Assembly (NCBI RefSeq): GCF_027887165.1 | Contig: NC_077227.1 | Span: 77,210,488-77,274,487, forward strand | Direction of reading: 5' to 3' | DNA length: 64,000 nucleotides | Source: Monodelphis domestica | Lineage: Eukaryota; Chordata; Mammalia; Didelphimorphia; Didelphidae | Shown here: positions 35,301 through 48,500 of the stretch, in pieces | Layout: every line of letters starts with the position of its first letter | Position numbering within the stretch: the stretch's first letter is position 1 | Position numbers and translations under genes: made by a program | The notes under the pieces: model-generated | Seen by the model: the letters and a program-made list of their open reading frames with translations, nothing else | Told to the model about the DNA's origin: nothing | The model's database searches: none

Positions 35301-36302
35301 AAAAAAGAAAAGGTCATACAAGTAGTAAGTGCCAGAGGCAGGATTTGAACAGGAGTCCTCTGAGACTCCCAGAGCCCACATTCTTTCCATCTTATTCTAT
35401 GTATCCACAGATAATAACTATAGTGCAAAATACAAAAAGGCTAAGTGTACCAGAGGAACAAACCAAGTGCTTTTTGGGTCCCATTTCCTCCTAGGACCAT
35501 CAAGGAAGGTTTGAACTGAAGATGTAGCATTTAAGCTGGGTCCTGAAGGACAGGCAGGAATCTCACAGATGGGTGTTATTGTGGAAAAAGGCTCTCCTGA
35601 CACAAGGAATGTCAGAAGTCAAGACTGGGGCTGAATGAATGAATAAAAAGCATTTATTATATAGAAATACAAAAGTAAGAGAAGCTTGCTTTCTGGGAGA
35701 GAAGATACATAAGGGACTACAGATCAGGGAAGGATATTTCTGTTTGGGAAATTACAGCAGTGATACAGGGAGTGATGCCCTAGAGATAAGGACTAGAACT
35801 GGGGTTTCATTGGTATTGGTCAGCATTGGTGAAGATGTGGCACATGTGCAGAGCCGGCACTTGGGGAGCTGCTCTGTTCCCTCTCTTTTCAGTGCCAGAG
35901 GACATTTTTTGCATGCCCCACTCCTCTGTCCAGGCACCCAAAGCAAGTACTTCCTCCCTCAACTCTCTGGTAATATGGGAACTCACAGAGAGTTTGAATT
36001 TACCCTCTGGCCACTCAAACTCAAGGAGGGTATAGGAAGTTCCCAGAAGAAGAAATTCCTTCTACCATGCAGGTGACTATTTCTATTTATAGTTTTAGGG
36101 AATTGTTTAGGGGAGAAGAGTCAAAATGGCCTGAACCCCAACAGTTGCCTAGTATTGTCTAAAGATGTAATTGGGAAATATTTAACAAAATAAGTAACAT
36201 TACAATAGAACCCAGGGAATGTTCAAATACGCATTTCCAAGTCAACATGTAATTTGTCAGGAATCCTGATGAGAGGTTTAATTGTCCCTGTTTCTGGGTT
36301 GT
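35301..36302. other. mostly old repeat scraps
   Basis: 35310-35400 is an antisense MIR-like piece ('gtaagtgccagaggcaggatttgaac'). 35500-35660 resembles the interior and head of the 'caaggagctt' family. A 145-codon frame at 35639-36076 has no recognisable domain and overlaps opposite-strand frames. Confidence 0.45.
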
Positions 36303-36490
36303 TTTTTTAAACCCTTCCCTTTCCTTTTAGAATCAATACTGTGTATTAGTTCTAAGGCAGAAGAACGGTATGGGTTAGACAATGGGGGTTAAGTGACTTG
36401 TCCAGGGTCACACAGCTAGGAAATGTCTGAGGTCATATATGAACCCAGGACCTCCCGACTCTCAATCCACTGATCTACCCAGCAGCTCCC
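36303..36490 (-). repeat. WSINE1/MAR-like SINE
   Basis: Antisense, complete: 'tttttttaaaccctt', 'agtgacttgtccagggtcacacagctagg', 'atatgaacccaggacctcccg', 'gatctacccagcagctccc'. Confidence 0.92.
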
Positions 36491-37729
36491 AGTTCTATTT
36501 GAGTTTTGAGAGGTGAAGGGTCTTGCCCAGGATCCCACAGCCAACTTGGCTCAGAAGTGGCCCAACCCTCAGAGGAGTGCCAATTGGCGAATCCTTTCCA
36601 AACTCTTAGTATTGATCTGGCATCGGTTCCCAGGGTGGAAGCTTTGAGTCCATGGGAGGGAAATCATGTGGGAGAAGTGTGGAGAGGAAGATTTGAACCA
36701 GATCGTGGAAGGCTTTAAAAGCTGGGAGCAGCAGTTTGAAGTCCATTGGCCAGGAAATAGGAAGCCCCGCCACACTCCCTGGCTCCTTAGCCCACGGTAA
36801 TTGCCCACTGAGCCGTATCAAGGGCTCTTTTTGAGTCCCCAGGACGTTGGTTCCTTACCTCTTCTGTTCTTCAGCCTCCACCCCAGTGTTCCCAGAAGAT
36901 CCGGATGACGCCCCTCTCCCCAGCTCAGCTCCACGGCACCCCACCCTCCGGCCCTCTCGGGGGTATTTTTAGGACCTGGCAGCATAGAATGATTGGCAGC
37001 TGGTGGCTTCGGCGTTTCCCAGTTGCCCAGTGTTGTTCCTGGCTCAGCATTAGAGGTGGCTAGGGATGAGGGAAGGCAGGAACAGCATACCTGGCATGCC
37101 GGCCCACAGCTGCCTCAGTGTCCCAGGGAGAGGGCTCCAGGAGCCGCCCCAAACATCAGCCGACCCGGGTTTGGGAGCATTTTTTCCTGTTGATTCATTT
37201 CAGGGACTTGCTAGAGGAATATTTCGCTTACCGCTGGGGTGGAGCAGGGTTACGGATGGGGCACGGGGGCGGGGGGTGGGGGGGAGGAAGGGAGGTGCGA
37301 GGGAGGGGGACAAGATGCTCTCCGGGGCCAAAGCTGGGAACTGGAGAGGACGGGGGACTCACCTAGCTGGAAGGAGTGTCAGCCAGAGTAGAGGAGCTCG
37401 GGAAGGAAGGAGATTGGCCCGGTCACTTTTTCCATTTTATAGATGGTGTCCCCCAGGGTCACATAGGAAAGATAGCACTTTGGGGAGTTTTTGAGGAGAT
37501 AAAAACAAAAGATTCAGGAAGATCTGCATGGAAATTTTTCCACCGAGTCTCCTTGACCTGGGGAGGATTATTTCTCTTTGAGCCTTAGTTTCCCCGTTGG
37601 GTAGGATGAGAAAGAAAAGAGCTGGGGGCGGGGGAGAGGTCTAAATGCAGCGGGGGCTCCACAAATGTTTTCTGTTCACGGTGAGGGAGAAATCTAGGCT
37701 TCCCAACTTTGGGGCAGGAGCAGCTAAAC

Positions 37730-37905
37730 CGTCCCGAACAAATCCTCATGTTTTTAAAGTCCCTTTTAACTTCCAGCAGGATTTTGCAACCTTCCCAAGC
37801 GATCTGTTCCAATATTTGACAAGCTCCCCTGCCAGGAAATGCTTCCCTCTATCTGACCTCGATTCCTCATGCTGCTGTTTCTGCCTGTTTTCTTTCTCTC
37901 CGACC
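37730..37905 (-). repeat. L3/CR1 3' fragment
   Basis: 'gatctgttccaatatttgacaagctcccctgccaggaaatgcttcc' and the following pyrimidine-rich block follow the L3 antisense pattern seen at 7000-7300. Confidence 0.5.
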
Positions 37906-38325
37906 TCAGTGAAAATAGAAATTAGCCAGTCGCCACCCTGGACCTAGCCGGGTGCTGGGCTTCCTGGGACTGTCAAGACCTCAAGGCGTGGGGGCAAGGG
38001 GGAGGGAAAACCCTTCAGGACGAGAAGGATGCCCGCGTGTGGCATCGGGAGAACGGGCAGAGAGAGGCGAAAGGGCGAGCCTATCTAGCCTCTGGGGGAA
38101 GCCGACTGGGACAAGCCCTTTGCTGACCTAAGGAAGCCCTTCCTAGCGGAGGTTTTCCTTTTTCTCCTCTAGCCTCAGGCTCCACAATCAGACTCTCCCT
38201 TTGGAAGCCCCAGAGCTCAGCTCCCTGGGCCCCACCCCACCCGGTGAAGTAGTCCTGGCTGTGGGGTGCAGGTTGTAGAGTTTGGAGCCCGTCCTTGGTT
38301 ATTTCAGGTTTGTGCCCAGGAGGTT

Positions 38326-38377
38326 GGGCTGGGCTGGGCTGGGCCGGGCTGGGCTGGGCTGGGCTGGGCCGGGCTGG
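38326..38377 (+). repeat. (GGGCT/GGGCC)10 pentanucleotide array
   Basis: Ten consecutive GGGCY units lie about 130-180 bases upstream of the LOXL4 TATA-like box. G3 runs spaced by two bases satisfy the common G-quadruplex pattern on the sense strand. Confidence 0.95.
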
Positions 38378-38505
38378 TTCCCTCCTGCTGGGCATTTGGC
38401 CTCTGGAAGCTCCTCCCCAACCCCTCCTCAGGGATTCGTTGGGCTTCTGGAGACTGGACTGGAGGTGGGGGTAGAGGGAGGGGGTTAGGGAAAAGGGAGC
38501 CAGGA

Positions 38506-38512
38506 TATAAGG
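38506..38512 (+). promoter_or_regulatory. LOXL4: TATA-like box of LOXL4
   Basis: TATAAGG lies about 30 bases before the inferred exon 1 start and about 100 bases before a consensus splice donor. Placement is inference from spacing. Confidence 0.6.
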
Positions 38513-38535
38513 GCCCGGTGAGCGCCAAGCCTTAC

Positions 38536-38608
38536 CTGACAGGAAGCACTCCAGGAGGTAGCAGCAGCAGCAGCCCCAGTCTACCCTGACCCATTCTTGC
38601 TCCAAGTG
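38536..38608 (+). other. LOXL4: LOXL4 noncoding exon 1 (inferred)
   Basis: The exon would start about 30 bases after the TATA-like box and end at 'caagtg' before donor GTAAGT (38609). It includes a short AGC repeat. It contains no ATG, which fits a 5' UTR exon spliced to the coding exon at 44373. With it the gene has 15 exons, the number I recall for human LOXL4. The start is approximate. Confidence 0.6.
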
Positions 38609-38659
38609 GTAAGTGTACCCAGGGAGTGCTGAGACAGTATTCTTGATCTCCCTGGATGC

Positions 38660-39060
38660 TCACATCTCTCCTAGTCTCTGTCTCTTTGTCTGCCTCCGTC
38701 TCTTCTCCCCATCTTTTGGTATTTATTTTCTCTTTCTCCTCAGCTCTCTCACTCTCTGTCTGTCTCTGTTCTCCCCATCCTTTGGTAGTCTCTCCCCAGT
38801 TCTCTGCCTCTCTGTCTCTGTCTCTGTGCCTGTCTCTGTCTCTGTCTCTCTGTCTTCCCCATCCTTTGGTAGTTCTCTTTCTTTCTCTCCCCAATTCTTT
38901 TCCTCTGCCTCTGTCTCTGTTCTCCCCATCCTTTGGCATTTCTCTTTCTATCTCTCCCCAGTTCTCTGTCTCTGTCTCTATCTCTGTCTCTGTCTTTGTC
39001 TCTGTCTTTGTCTCTGTCTCTCTCTGTCTCTGTCTCTGTCTCTCTTTGTCTCTGTCTCTG

Positions 39061-39123
<63 letters not shown>

Positions 39124-39400
39124 GTCTCTCTCTCCCCCATCCTTTGGTAGTTCTTTTTCTATCTCTCTCCAATTCTTTGCCTCTCTGTCTCTGTCTCTCC
39201 CCCCCCCCCCATCCTCCTTTCCCATCCTTTGGTAGTTCTTTTTCTGTCTCTCCCTAATTCTCTGCCGTTCTCTGTCTCTGTCCTCACTGTCTTGGTGCCT
39301 ATCTCTATCTCTGTCTCACTCTTCTCCCTCCACCCCCTTTCCCCATCCTCTTTCTATCTCTCCCCTAGCACTCTGGCTTTCTGTCTGCCTCTCTGGCTCT
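38660..39400. repeat. CT-rich minisatellite/microsatellite in LOXL4 intron 1
   Basis: A nearly pure pyrimidine tract with TCTCTG repeats. The core 'ccccatcctttggtagt' recurs in varied form near 38706, 38771, 38853, 38921, 39132 and 39219, so this is an irregular minisatellite with units of about 65-200 bases. Open frames on both strands (Ser-Leu on +, Arg-Asp/Glu on -) are products of the repeat, not genes. Confidence 0.95.
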
Positions 39401-39459
39401 GAATTTTTGAGGGTTTGGATTTGTTTTTTAAAATAACTTTGGGCTTTGTCTAAACAGAA

Positions 39460-39620
39460 CATGTTGCCTTGGACAGAGCAGCTGAGCTAGGAATCTGGAC
39501 ATCTGGGTTCCAGCCTTAGCTCCATCTCTGACTGAGTGACTTTGTTCACCTCTTCCCCATTCAGCCTTCTGAACCTCAGTTTTCTCATCTGCAAAAGGAG
39601 ACTAAGAGCTCCTGCTTTGC
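39460..39620 (+). repeat. MIR
   Basis: 'ctgggttccagccttagctcc', 'ctgaacctcagttttctcatctgcaaaagg'. Confidence 0.75.
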
Positions 39621-39949
39621 CTGTGGCTGCTGGGGGCAGGATGGCTTGAGATGGGCATGCTTTGACAACATCTAGAGCTCAGGATGATTAAAAAAAGCTG
39701 GTCATTATTCAGCAAGTTGGATTTGTGTGACTGCACTGATCTTCAGCTGCTTGCCAATTGCTTATTAGCCTGTTACTGATTGGTTGTTCACTAAACTGGC
39801 CAGTCAGTTCTGGTAAAATGACTGAACTCGTTTGCACGTGGGCATCAACACATTCTTTCTTTACTGGAAACTTTTTTTACTAGTGTTTCTTTGGGGCAAA
39901 GAATGTTGATACCCTTTGGAAGGTGGCAGAAGTGTGCAAAGGTCCATGG
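39621..39949. other. LOXL4 intron 1, unassigned
   Basis: No repeat family or coding signal recognised. Confidence 0.45.
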
Positions 39950-41353
<1,404 letters not shown>

Positions 41354-41541
41354 CTTTTTTTCTTCAAACCTTTACTTTCTGTCTTAGATTCTTAGTATTC
41401 GTTCCAAGGCAAAAGAGAAGGTAAGGGCTAGGGAATTAGGGTTAAGTGACTTGCCCAAGGTCACATAGCAAGGAAGATCTGAAATCACATTTGGACCCAG
41501 GACCTCCTCTCTCTCCATCCATTGAGCTACCTAGCTTCCCC
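41354..41541 (-). repeat. WSINE1/MAR-like SINE
   Basis: Antisense: 'tttactttctgtcttagattcttagtatt', 'gtgacttgcccaaggtcacatagc', 'ggacccaggacctcc', 'gagctacctagcttcccc'. Confidence 0.88.
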
Positions 41542-41689
41542 AAGGTATGTCCTTAATAGAGCAGGTCTGCAGGTGGGCAGTATCACTGCTGACAATATGT
41601 AGAAATTGGAGAGAGCGCCAGAGCCAGAGCCATAGAGAGACAGAATCAGAGAGAGACTGAACAGAGACAGAGACAGTGAGAGAATAGGG

Positions 41690-41845
41690 TCAACCTAAGG
41701 GATCAGAGACAAGGGAAGGAACAACCATGAGCAAGAAGTCTGGAAATCTGCATTCTTGTTCTTACTCAGCTACTTCCTCCTTGTTGGGTAACAACCTTTC
41801 TGAACTTTAATTTCTTCCTCTGAAAATAGGGTTGGACTAGATTGG
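41690..41845 (+). repeat. MIR fragment
   Basis: 'gtctggaaatctgcattcttgttctt' and 'ctgaactttaatttcttcctctgaaaatagggttggac' follow MIR order; diverged. Confidence 0.5.
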
Positions 41846-42000
41846 AGGTGTCAAACTTAGCAAAACTCCTGAGCAATGCTGGAACCAGCTTAAAATGAAA
41901 TTGGAAATTTTTTAGCAAAAGTAAGGAAAAAACAAAACAAAACAATACAACATAGAAAATGTTCATTTGTGGTTTTCTAAGTCCATGAGGATCCATTTCT
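41846..42000. mobile_element. hAT-like DNA transposon fragment
   Basis: 'ggtgtcaaacttagcaaaactcctgagcaatgctgg' through 'catttgtggttttctaagtcca' resembles a known nonautonomous hAT consensus ('tgtcaaac' end, 'ttagaaaaccaca' interior). Family name uncertain. Confidence 0.45.
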
Positions 42001-42261
42001 ATTTGAGTGTAATGCTACTGGAGCAGACAATTGCTGAGGTTCCTTCCAGACCAAAATATGATCTTGGTGCCTAGGACCATGGGGTTTCAGAGTAGATTCC
42101 AGGCTGGTCAGTGGCTGAATGAACTTCTCCAATCCAGTGAAGAAAGGGGGGGGGGGGAAAGAATATGGTTCTGGGGCTGCAATCTTCACTTTCTCTAAGG
42201 AAGGTTCTTCCCTTAGAAAGACCAGTTCTACTCCTTTACAAGGCTAATGGGACTATGGAGG

Positions 42262-42420
42262 TCATGAGTATAGGATCATAGATACAGTGTTAGAAGGAAC
42301 CATAGACGTCATCCAATCCAGACCCATTTTTATCAAGTTTGGTTTTACAGATGGAGAAACTGAGGCTCATCACACAAGTATTAAATGGCAGAATGGGGAC
42401 CACCTGAGTCTGTTGACTTA
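42262..42420 (-). repeat. MIR/L3-type old repeat
   Basis: 'ataggatcatagatacagtgttagaaggaacc', 'ggttttacagatggagaaactgaggctc'. Confidence 0.65.
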
Positions 42421-44078
42421 ACTAGCTCATAGATGTGTCTTCCCTTCTCCCTGGACTCCCAGTTAATGACATTCTACCACATATTGTCTCTCTTTTCAGT
42501 TCCCTCCCATTGGGTGCAAAGGTGCTACTGGCCACAAACCACACCGAAGACCCACCCAACTGAAGACGGGCCTCTCCTTCTGGGCTAGATCCAGACCCAG
42601 TGACTAACTGACCAACGTGTTGTTTCTCTTTGTCCGCTAACCTTTCCAAGCCTCTCTGACCACATAGGGAGAGACTCACATATGCTGATTAATTAATTTA
42701 TTTTTGGCTCATAATTTCTTTGGTGAGAGGACTCGGGAGTAACCCACAGGCAGCACTCTATGCCAGGTATGCCTGAATGACTGAAATGTTGACTTATACA
42801 ACTAAGAATGATAAGTATTTTGGTTTGTTTTATTATAGTCAGTTGAGCAGTTTGGAGAAATCTGAGGCATCAAAAAGTTGAGGCTGCTTATTCCTGACTT
42901 ACCAGGCAATGAGGAGCTATAAGTGATTCCATTTTTTTGCCCTTCAACTTTCTGTCTGAGTAGCAATGTCCTGGTATCATGGAGTCATAGCAGGAAGGAG
43001 CCATCTAGTCCATTTCCTTTCTTGAGGCCTTGATTGGTGAATGACCTGCTTAAGGTCTCTCCCAGGTAATAAGTAGAAGAGCCAGAACTCTAACTCAGGA
43101 CCCTTGCCTCCTACCAAGTTGATGGTGGTATATAGAATGGACAAGAAGTCACATAGCTTCAGGGCCAGGTGTCTAGGAGGACTCTTGATTCTTGGATGAT
43201 TCAGTAGCCCAGCAGCATGTGAAAACCTGAACCAAGATGGCAGCAGGGAAGGTGGAGAGAAAGGGATAGATGGGGGAAATTTCAATGAGTCCATGAGACT
43301 GGGTTACAGACTTCTCTAGAAAGAGAGGATGGGAACAGATGCTTCCCAAGGTCTCTAGTAGCTCTGGCTCTGTCCATGAACTATTGGGTTCCATGACACT
43401 CATGGTAGAATGTTTGCTGAAAGGGAGCTTAGCCTTAATTGGAGTTCTCAGCCTAGGGCAGAGGTCTGGGAGCCAGGAGATGTGGTTTTGTTATTCCTCC
43501 CCCCCCCCAAATAATGTCACCAGCACCCAGCTGACCCCCACCTGGCAGTCGCTCCTACCTGGAGTTCCTGTAACAATGAAATTGCAGGCATGTATCTGGG
43601 GAGCCCTCCACCCCCACCCCCATCTCAGAAGACCCCAGTGTACATGTTCAGGTCTTGTCAAACTCAGAGGAGCACATCCAGCTAGGTGAGGGGAGAGAGA
43701 GTTGAGGGCAGATGATTGTCTGAATTCCTCTCCAATTTATGCCACTCAGAGGGGGTGCCTTCTTCAGCTCCAGGGAGGGAAACCAAACAAAGCCCACAGT
43801 ATATACTGGTCTGGCCTCCTCCTCCTCCTGGCAAGCAGCGGGAGCCTTGGCTGGGCCCGTCACCAGAGGAAAGGCTGGCACTAGTTCCAGGGTCCCTCAG
43901 ACCTAGGGGAGGGAAGCCTTCTTTCTTCTGACTTCCATCAGGGTCACTAATTGGCTGGTTGAGCTATTGATAAGCACCTGTGCAGCCCATGATGACATGA
44001 ATGGACCGTTATGGCATCACTGATAGTGCCAGGCCTCCTGAGGGGCATCTTCCCTCCCCCAACTTTCCTACTGGGACT
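42421..44078. other. LOXL4 intron 1, mostly unassigned
   Basis: 42970-43110 contains another L3/MIR-type piece ('catggagtcatagcaggaaggagccatctagtcc', 'ctctcccaggtaataagtagaag'). The rest is unassigned. Confidence 0.45.
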
Positions 44079-44237
44079 TTTTTAAACCCATCTTGATACC
44101 TGTTCTAAGCCAGAAGAATGGCAAGGGGAGGGCTTAGGGGACTTGCCCATCGTTGCATGGCTAGGAAGGGTCTGAGGTCATATTTGAACCCAGGACTTCC
44201 ATCTCAACTCCTGGCTCTATCCACTGAGTCCCTGCAG
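44079..44237 (-). repeat. WSINE1/MAR-like SINE
   Basis: Antisense: 'ttttttaaacccatc', 'gggacttgcccatcgttgcatggctagg', 'atttgaacccaggacttcc', 'tctatccactgagtccc'. It ends about 135 bases before LOXL4 exon 2. Confidence 0.85.
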
Positions 44238-44372
44238 GTAGTGAGCTCCCTTGTATGCCTGGGGGAGGGCTGGAAATTCCACCTGAGACGTTGGGATCTC
44301 CAAAGGGGGCAAATAAAGCCTCTGATGCCCCATCAGATTTCTGGCCCTTCCCGGTCCTCTTTATTTTCTCAG

Positions 44373-44681
44373 ATTCCTGAGCCTTTGCTGTCCCTGAAGA
44401 TATCCCGATGTGGCCTCCATCCCTGGCTTGCTCTTTGATCCTGCTCTGGCTATGCCAGGCTCCCCTCAGCAGCCAACAGTCTCTGGGATCCCTGAAGCTG
44501 CGGCTGGTGGGCGCGGGGAGCCAGTCCGAGGAGGGACGCCTGGAGGTGCTGCACCAGGGCCAGTGGGGCACGGTGTGCGATGACGACTTCAGCCTCCAGG
44601 AGGCCCATGTGGCCTGCCGCCAGCTTGGGTTTGAGGCGGCTGTGACGTGGGCCCATAGTGCCAAGTATGGGCAAGGGGAGG
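44373..44681 (+). CDS. LOXL4: LOXL4 exon 2 (CDS from 44408)
   Basis: Acceptor AG at 44371-44372 after 'tttattttctc'; 35 bases of 5' UTR, then ATG at 44408. Encodes the signal peptide ([19 protein letters not shown]) and the first half of SRCR1. Ends in phase 1 before donor GTAAGT. Confidence 0.95.
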
Positions 44682-45467
44682 GTAAGTGGCCAAGGTGCCG
44701 GGCAGCAGGCTTCTGGGGCTGCTTCCTCCCGGGCTGAGCTCCTGCTGGAGCACCCTCCCCCCCTCCCCCCCCACACACAGGGTGCCTGGGGGCCAAGCGC
44801 CATGGCTTAGAGAAAGAGCAGCGAGGACCCGCTTCTGTGGGACTGCCCGCAGTCACTGCCTTGAGACTCAGGTTCCTTAGGTGAAAAATGAGGGGGTGAC
44901 ACTGGACGCTCCCTGGGATCCCTTCTCACCTCTCCTCCCTTTTCCCTTCTCTCCTTTAGTCTCCCTAATGGGGGGGTCCTTCCCTTCTGGTGCCAGGGCA
45001 GTCTTTGATAGTTCTCCCAGCCACATCAAGGGATAAAATGTTGGCGTCGGGAAGATTCGAGTTTGAATCCTGCTCCACATTTTTATGAGCGGCGGAATCC
45101 GCGGAGGAGTGTCCCAGCCTCCGCTTCCTTATCTGTGAAGAGAGGCTAATAACAGGGTTATTATGAAGGTTAAACGGGTGCTTAGTAATAAACCTGAAAG
45201 GGCTGGAATTAGCTATTCGGAATGGGAACTCCTTGATGGCAAGCACCAGCCCGGTTTTCCTAAACTGCTTGGCAGAGGGCCAACCGCATAGGCGCTGCTT
45301 AATAAATGCCTGCGGAAGGTGGTTTAATGGCTAGTGCCGGGGCTAGAGACGGGAAGGTTCAAGTCTGGCCTGGGTGTCCCTGGGCAAGTCGCTTCCCCCC
45401 CACTGCTTAGCCCTGACCGCTCTTCTGCCGAAAACCAATAATTAGTCCTAATTCTAAGATGGAATAA

Positions 45468-45500
<33 letters not shown>

Positions 45501-48500
45501 CCAAGCCCTGGTAGATGGATTGGCTCAAAGAAAAGCACCGAGTTCAAGGATTTTCTCAAGGTAAAAATAAAGAGGGGTCCTCCGGCCGCATCGTCCATCC
45601 TTTCTCCCCAACAGGCCACATCTGGATGGATAATGTGCGCTGTGTGGGCACCGAGAGCTCCCTGGCCGGGTGCAGGTTCAATGGCTGGGGCGTCAGCGAC
45701 TGCAGCCACTCGGAGGACGTGGGGGTCGTGTGTAGCCCCCGGCGCTTGCCCGGCCACCACGCAGAGCGGCTGTCCCAGACCTTGGGGCCCCAGGTGAGGA
45801 GCAGGCACAGATGCTGCCCTGGAACAGGAGGACCCCGAAGCTGGCCAGGGGGGACCCCCAGATCTCCCCGCACGCAGAAGCCCCCTGGAGGCCGGGGAAT
45901 GTTTCACTTTCTGAAGATGTCCGATGGATGGTGGGAGCCCAGAAAGTGGAGGATGGGGAGGGAGACCCTTGGGCTGAGGATGAACTCGGGGGTCGCAGGG
46001 ACGGTCCTCCGAGGCAGGCAGACACAGCTTTTCTCTTGAGATGGAGTCCGCTTGGAGAAAAAGGAGGCCGGGCCTGCTGGGAAGGGCAGAAGCCGCTTAC
46101 CCGTCGGGAGGGAACGGAGGGAGGCCAAGCGGGGCTCTTTCACCCACACAGCCAGCCACAATTGCTGCCTCTTCCCATAACAAACATCCCGGGGCTAAAA
46201 ATGGCGCAGGCCAACCAGGCGAGGGCGGCCAGGGCAGGGCTCCGGATGGGGAGAGTCGCCAGCCTGAGGGCGGCCACCCCCAGCCCATGGGGGGGGGGGG
46301 CAGAGCGGGGAATGAAGGGGAAAACGGTCTGGAGTGGCCAGCGGGGACCGCGGGGGAGGCAGACGTCCCCCCAGGGGCTCTCTTTAGGTGGCCTCCGCCC
46401 GCGACGTGACCCCATGTGCCTGCGCAGGGACATCGGCTGGAGGAGGTCCGGATCAAGCCTGTGCTGGCCAGCGCGAAACGGCGAAACCCCACACTGGAGG
46501 GCGCCGTGGAGGTGAGGCTCGACGGCCACTGGCGGCAGGTGTGTGACCAGGGCTGGACCATGAACAACAGCAGAGTGGTGTGCGGGATGCTGGGCTTCCC
46601 CAGCGAAGTGCCCGTCAATACGCACTTCTACAGGTAGGGTCGGCTGCCCAGGAGACCTGCAGGGTTGGGGGTGGGGCGACGGCGGGCGTTTGGGGGCTCA
46701 GGACCCCCCTCCCCCCATCCCCGGCCATCCAGGCTTCCTCCATCCACAGTCGCTGGGACTGTTGAGAAAGCGAGTGAACAAACAGAATTGATGGGGGAAG
46801 AGAAGGAAAAACAATTCCATCTGAAGGACAAACGTATTTATTTAATTGTGAAACCCCTCATGGCGTTGTTTAAAAGAATTGACGAGGCTTTTCGTGTTTA
46901 GATTCCTGAGTAAAAATCTGGACTATGTCAAAGACAGTGCTGTCTAATTCTTGGCTGGATGTCCCCGGCCTCAAAGCTGGCCCAGTCTAATTCCAAATGG
47001 CCTGGGTGGGGGGAGGCTCTTTCCCCACAGAATTGGGGCTTCTCTGCCTCCCCCAGAACCTCCTCCATCCTGGACCTCTCCAGGCAGTTCTGGCCCAAGT
47101 TCTAGCCTCAGGTGCCACAGACCACACAGACCAACGGGACCCAAAGGAAGGGCGGCAAGGGCCCACGTGGTCATTGCAGGATTCTGGCTCTGGCTACCCC
47201 GGCCCGGCCCCCTTCATTGGCCTCCATTCTACTAATTGCACGTCTGGGCCGTTGCTGAGTCAGTCACCAGCCTGGGAGGCCCCAGGAGCTCTGATTATAG
47301 CCCAGGTGGCTGCTCACGGGTCCCAGCACCCTTCACCTTGCTGGGTGATTCCCCTTAATGGGCTCCTTGGTCCAGGGAGGAGAGAGTGCAGGGGAGGGAG
47401 GAAGGGATGGAGTCAGAGTGTGGGGAACCCTCAGAGGGCACCCTGCTCAATCCCCTCATTTTACAGATAAGGAAACTGAGGCTCAGCCCAAAGAGAGGGA
47501 GGAGGAGAGCCAGGATGTGTATTCAGATTGCCTGGCTTTCTCCATTGAACCCCTAAACCCTTGGGGATGGGCTGAGGTCCTTCCCCAAAAAACCCTTGGG
47601 AATGGGAAGCCCCCCCAACTCATTCCAGCCCCTCACTTCGTGTTCTTTGTCTGCAGAAAACTCTGGAATATGAAGATGAAGGACCCCAAATCCAGGTGAA
47701 GAGTGGGGAAGTGGGTAGAAGCATCAGCCTCTTCCCTGTCGCTGCTCCCTCCCGAAGCCCCTCCATCCAGGTGGCCCATGCTCTCCCCCTCCCTTGTTTT
47801 CCAGGCTGAGGAGCCTGACCAAGAAGAACTCTTTCTGGATTCACCGGGTGAGCTGCCTGGGGACGGAGGCTCACCTGGCCCAGTGCCAGCTGCAGGTGTC
47901 CCCTGCCAAGGGCAAGCTGCGGCCGGCCTGCCCCACAGGCATCCATGCTGTGGTCAGCTGCGTGGCTGGACCCCGCTTCCGCCACCCTAAAGGGAAGCCC
48001 CGGCGCAAGGAGGTGAGCAGTCCTGGAAGGGGCCGGCACGGGGGGCTCTTTGGGAGAGGGGCTGCAAAGAGCATTTTCCACATAGCTCACTTTTTGAGTG
48101 CCTTAAAATGTGCCAAATATTCTGCTCACCCCATCCTGAGAGGTCAGCCGTGTAAGTATCCCCACTGTCATAAATACGCCCATTTTACAGATGAGGAAGG
48201 TGAGGCTAGAGGGGCCAAGTGGGAGTCGCACACGGGACTCCTTGCTCTTCTTCTGGGACGAGGTTGTCTCCAAGGAAGCTTTATCATGAAACGGCATGAA
48301 ATGGGATGGAATCAGAGACACATAATATCTGGAAGGGATCTTGCTGTTCCTCTAGGCCAACAGCCTCATATTATAGATGAAAAAAATATTTAATGAGGAG
48401 CAGCTCGGGGGCTCAGTGGATTGAGAGCCAGGCCTGGAGATGGGAGATCCTGGATTCAAATGTGGCCTCAGATGTTTTCTGGGTGTGTGACCCTGGCGTC

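Larger units (their letters stand above)
36491..38500 (+). promoter_or_regulatory. LOXL4: GC-rich upstream region of LOXL4
   Basis: GC and CpG content rise from about 36880, with G-rich runs at 37260-37300. 36500-36780 still shows old repeat scraps. The region immediately 5' of the TATA-like box is the natural promoter-proximal segment, but no specific factor site is claimed. Confidence 0.45.

Noticed and set aside
35639-36076. Possible 145-codon gene.
   Set aside because: No recognised domain, starts in an old repeat head, and overlaps antisense frames of similar quality.
1-38000. A second upstream protein-coding gene (for example the next gene 5' of LOXL4 in human).
   Set aside because: No exon with recognisable protein similarity was found; all long frames belong to LINEs or repeats.
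38532-39257. Open frames of 100-214 codons on both strands (Ser-Leu rich on +, Arg-Asp-Glu rich on -).
   Set aside because: They are translations of the CT-rich repeat; the same DNA is open in several frames because the repeat lacks stops.
44161-44856. 231-codon antisense frame over LOXL4 exon 2.
   Set aside because: Shadow of the coding exon in GC-rich DNA; no domain.
45811-46515. 234-codon + strand frame between LOXL4 exons 3 and 4.
   Set aside because: Lies mostly in intron 3 and out of frame with LOXL4; exons 3 and 4 join exactly without it.
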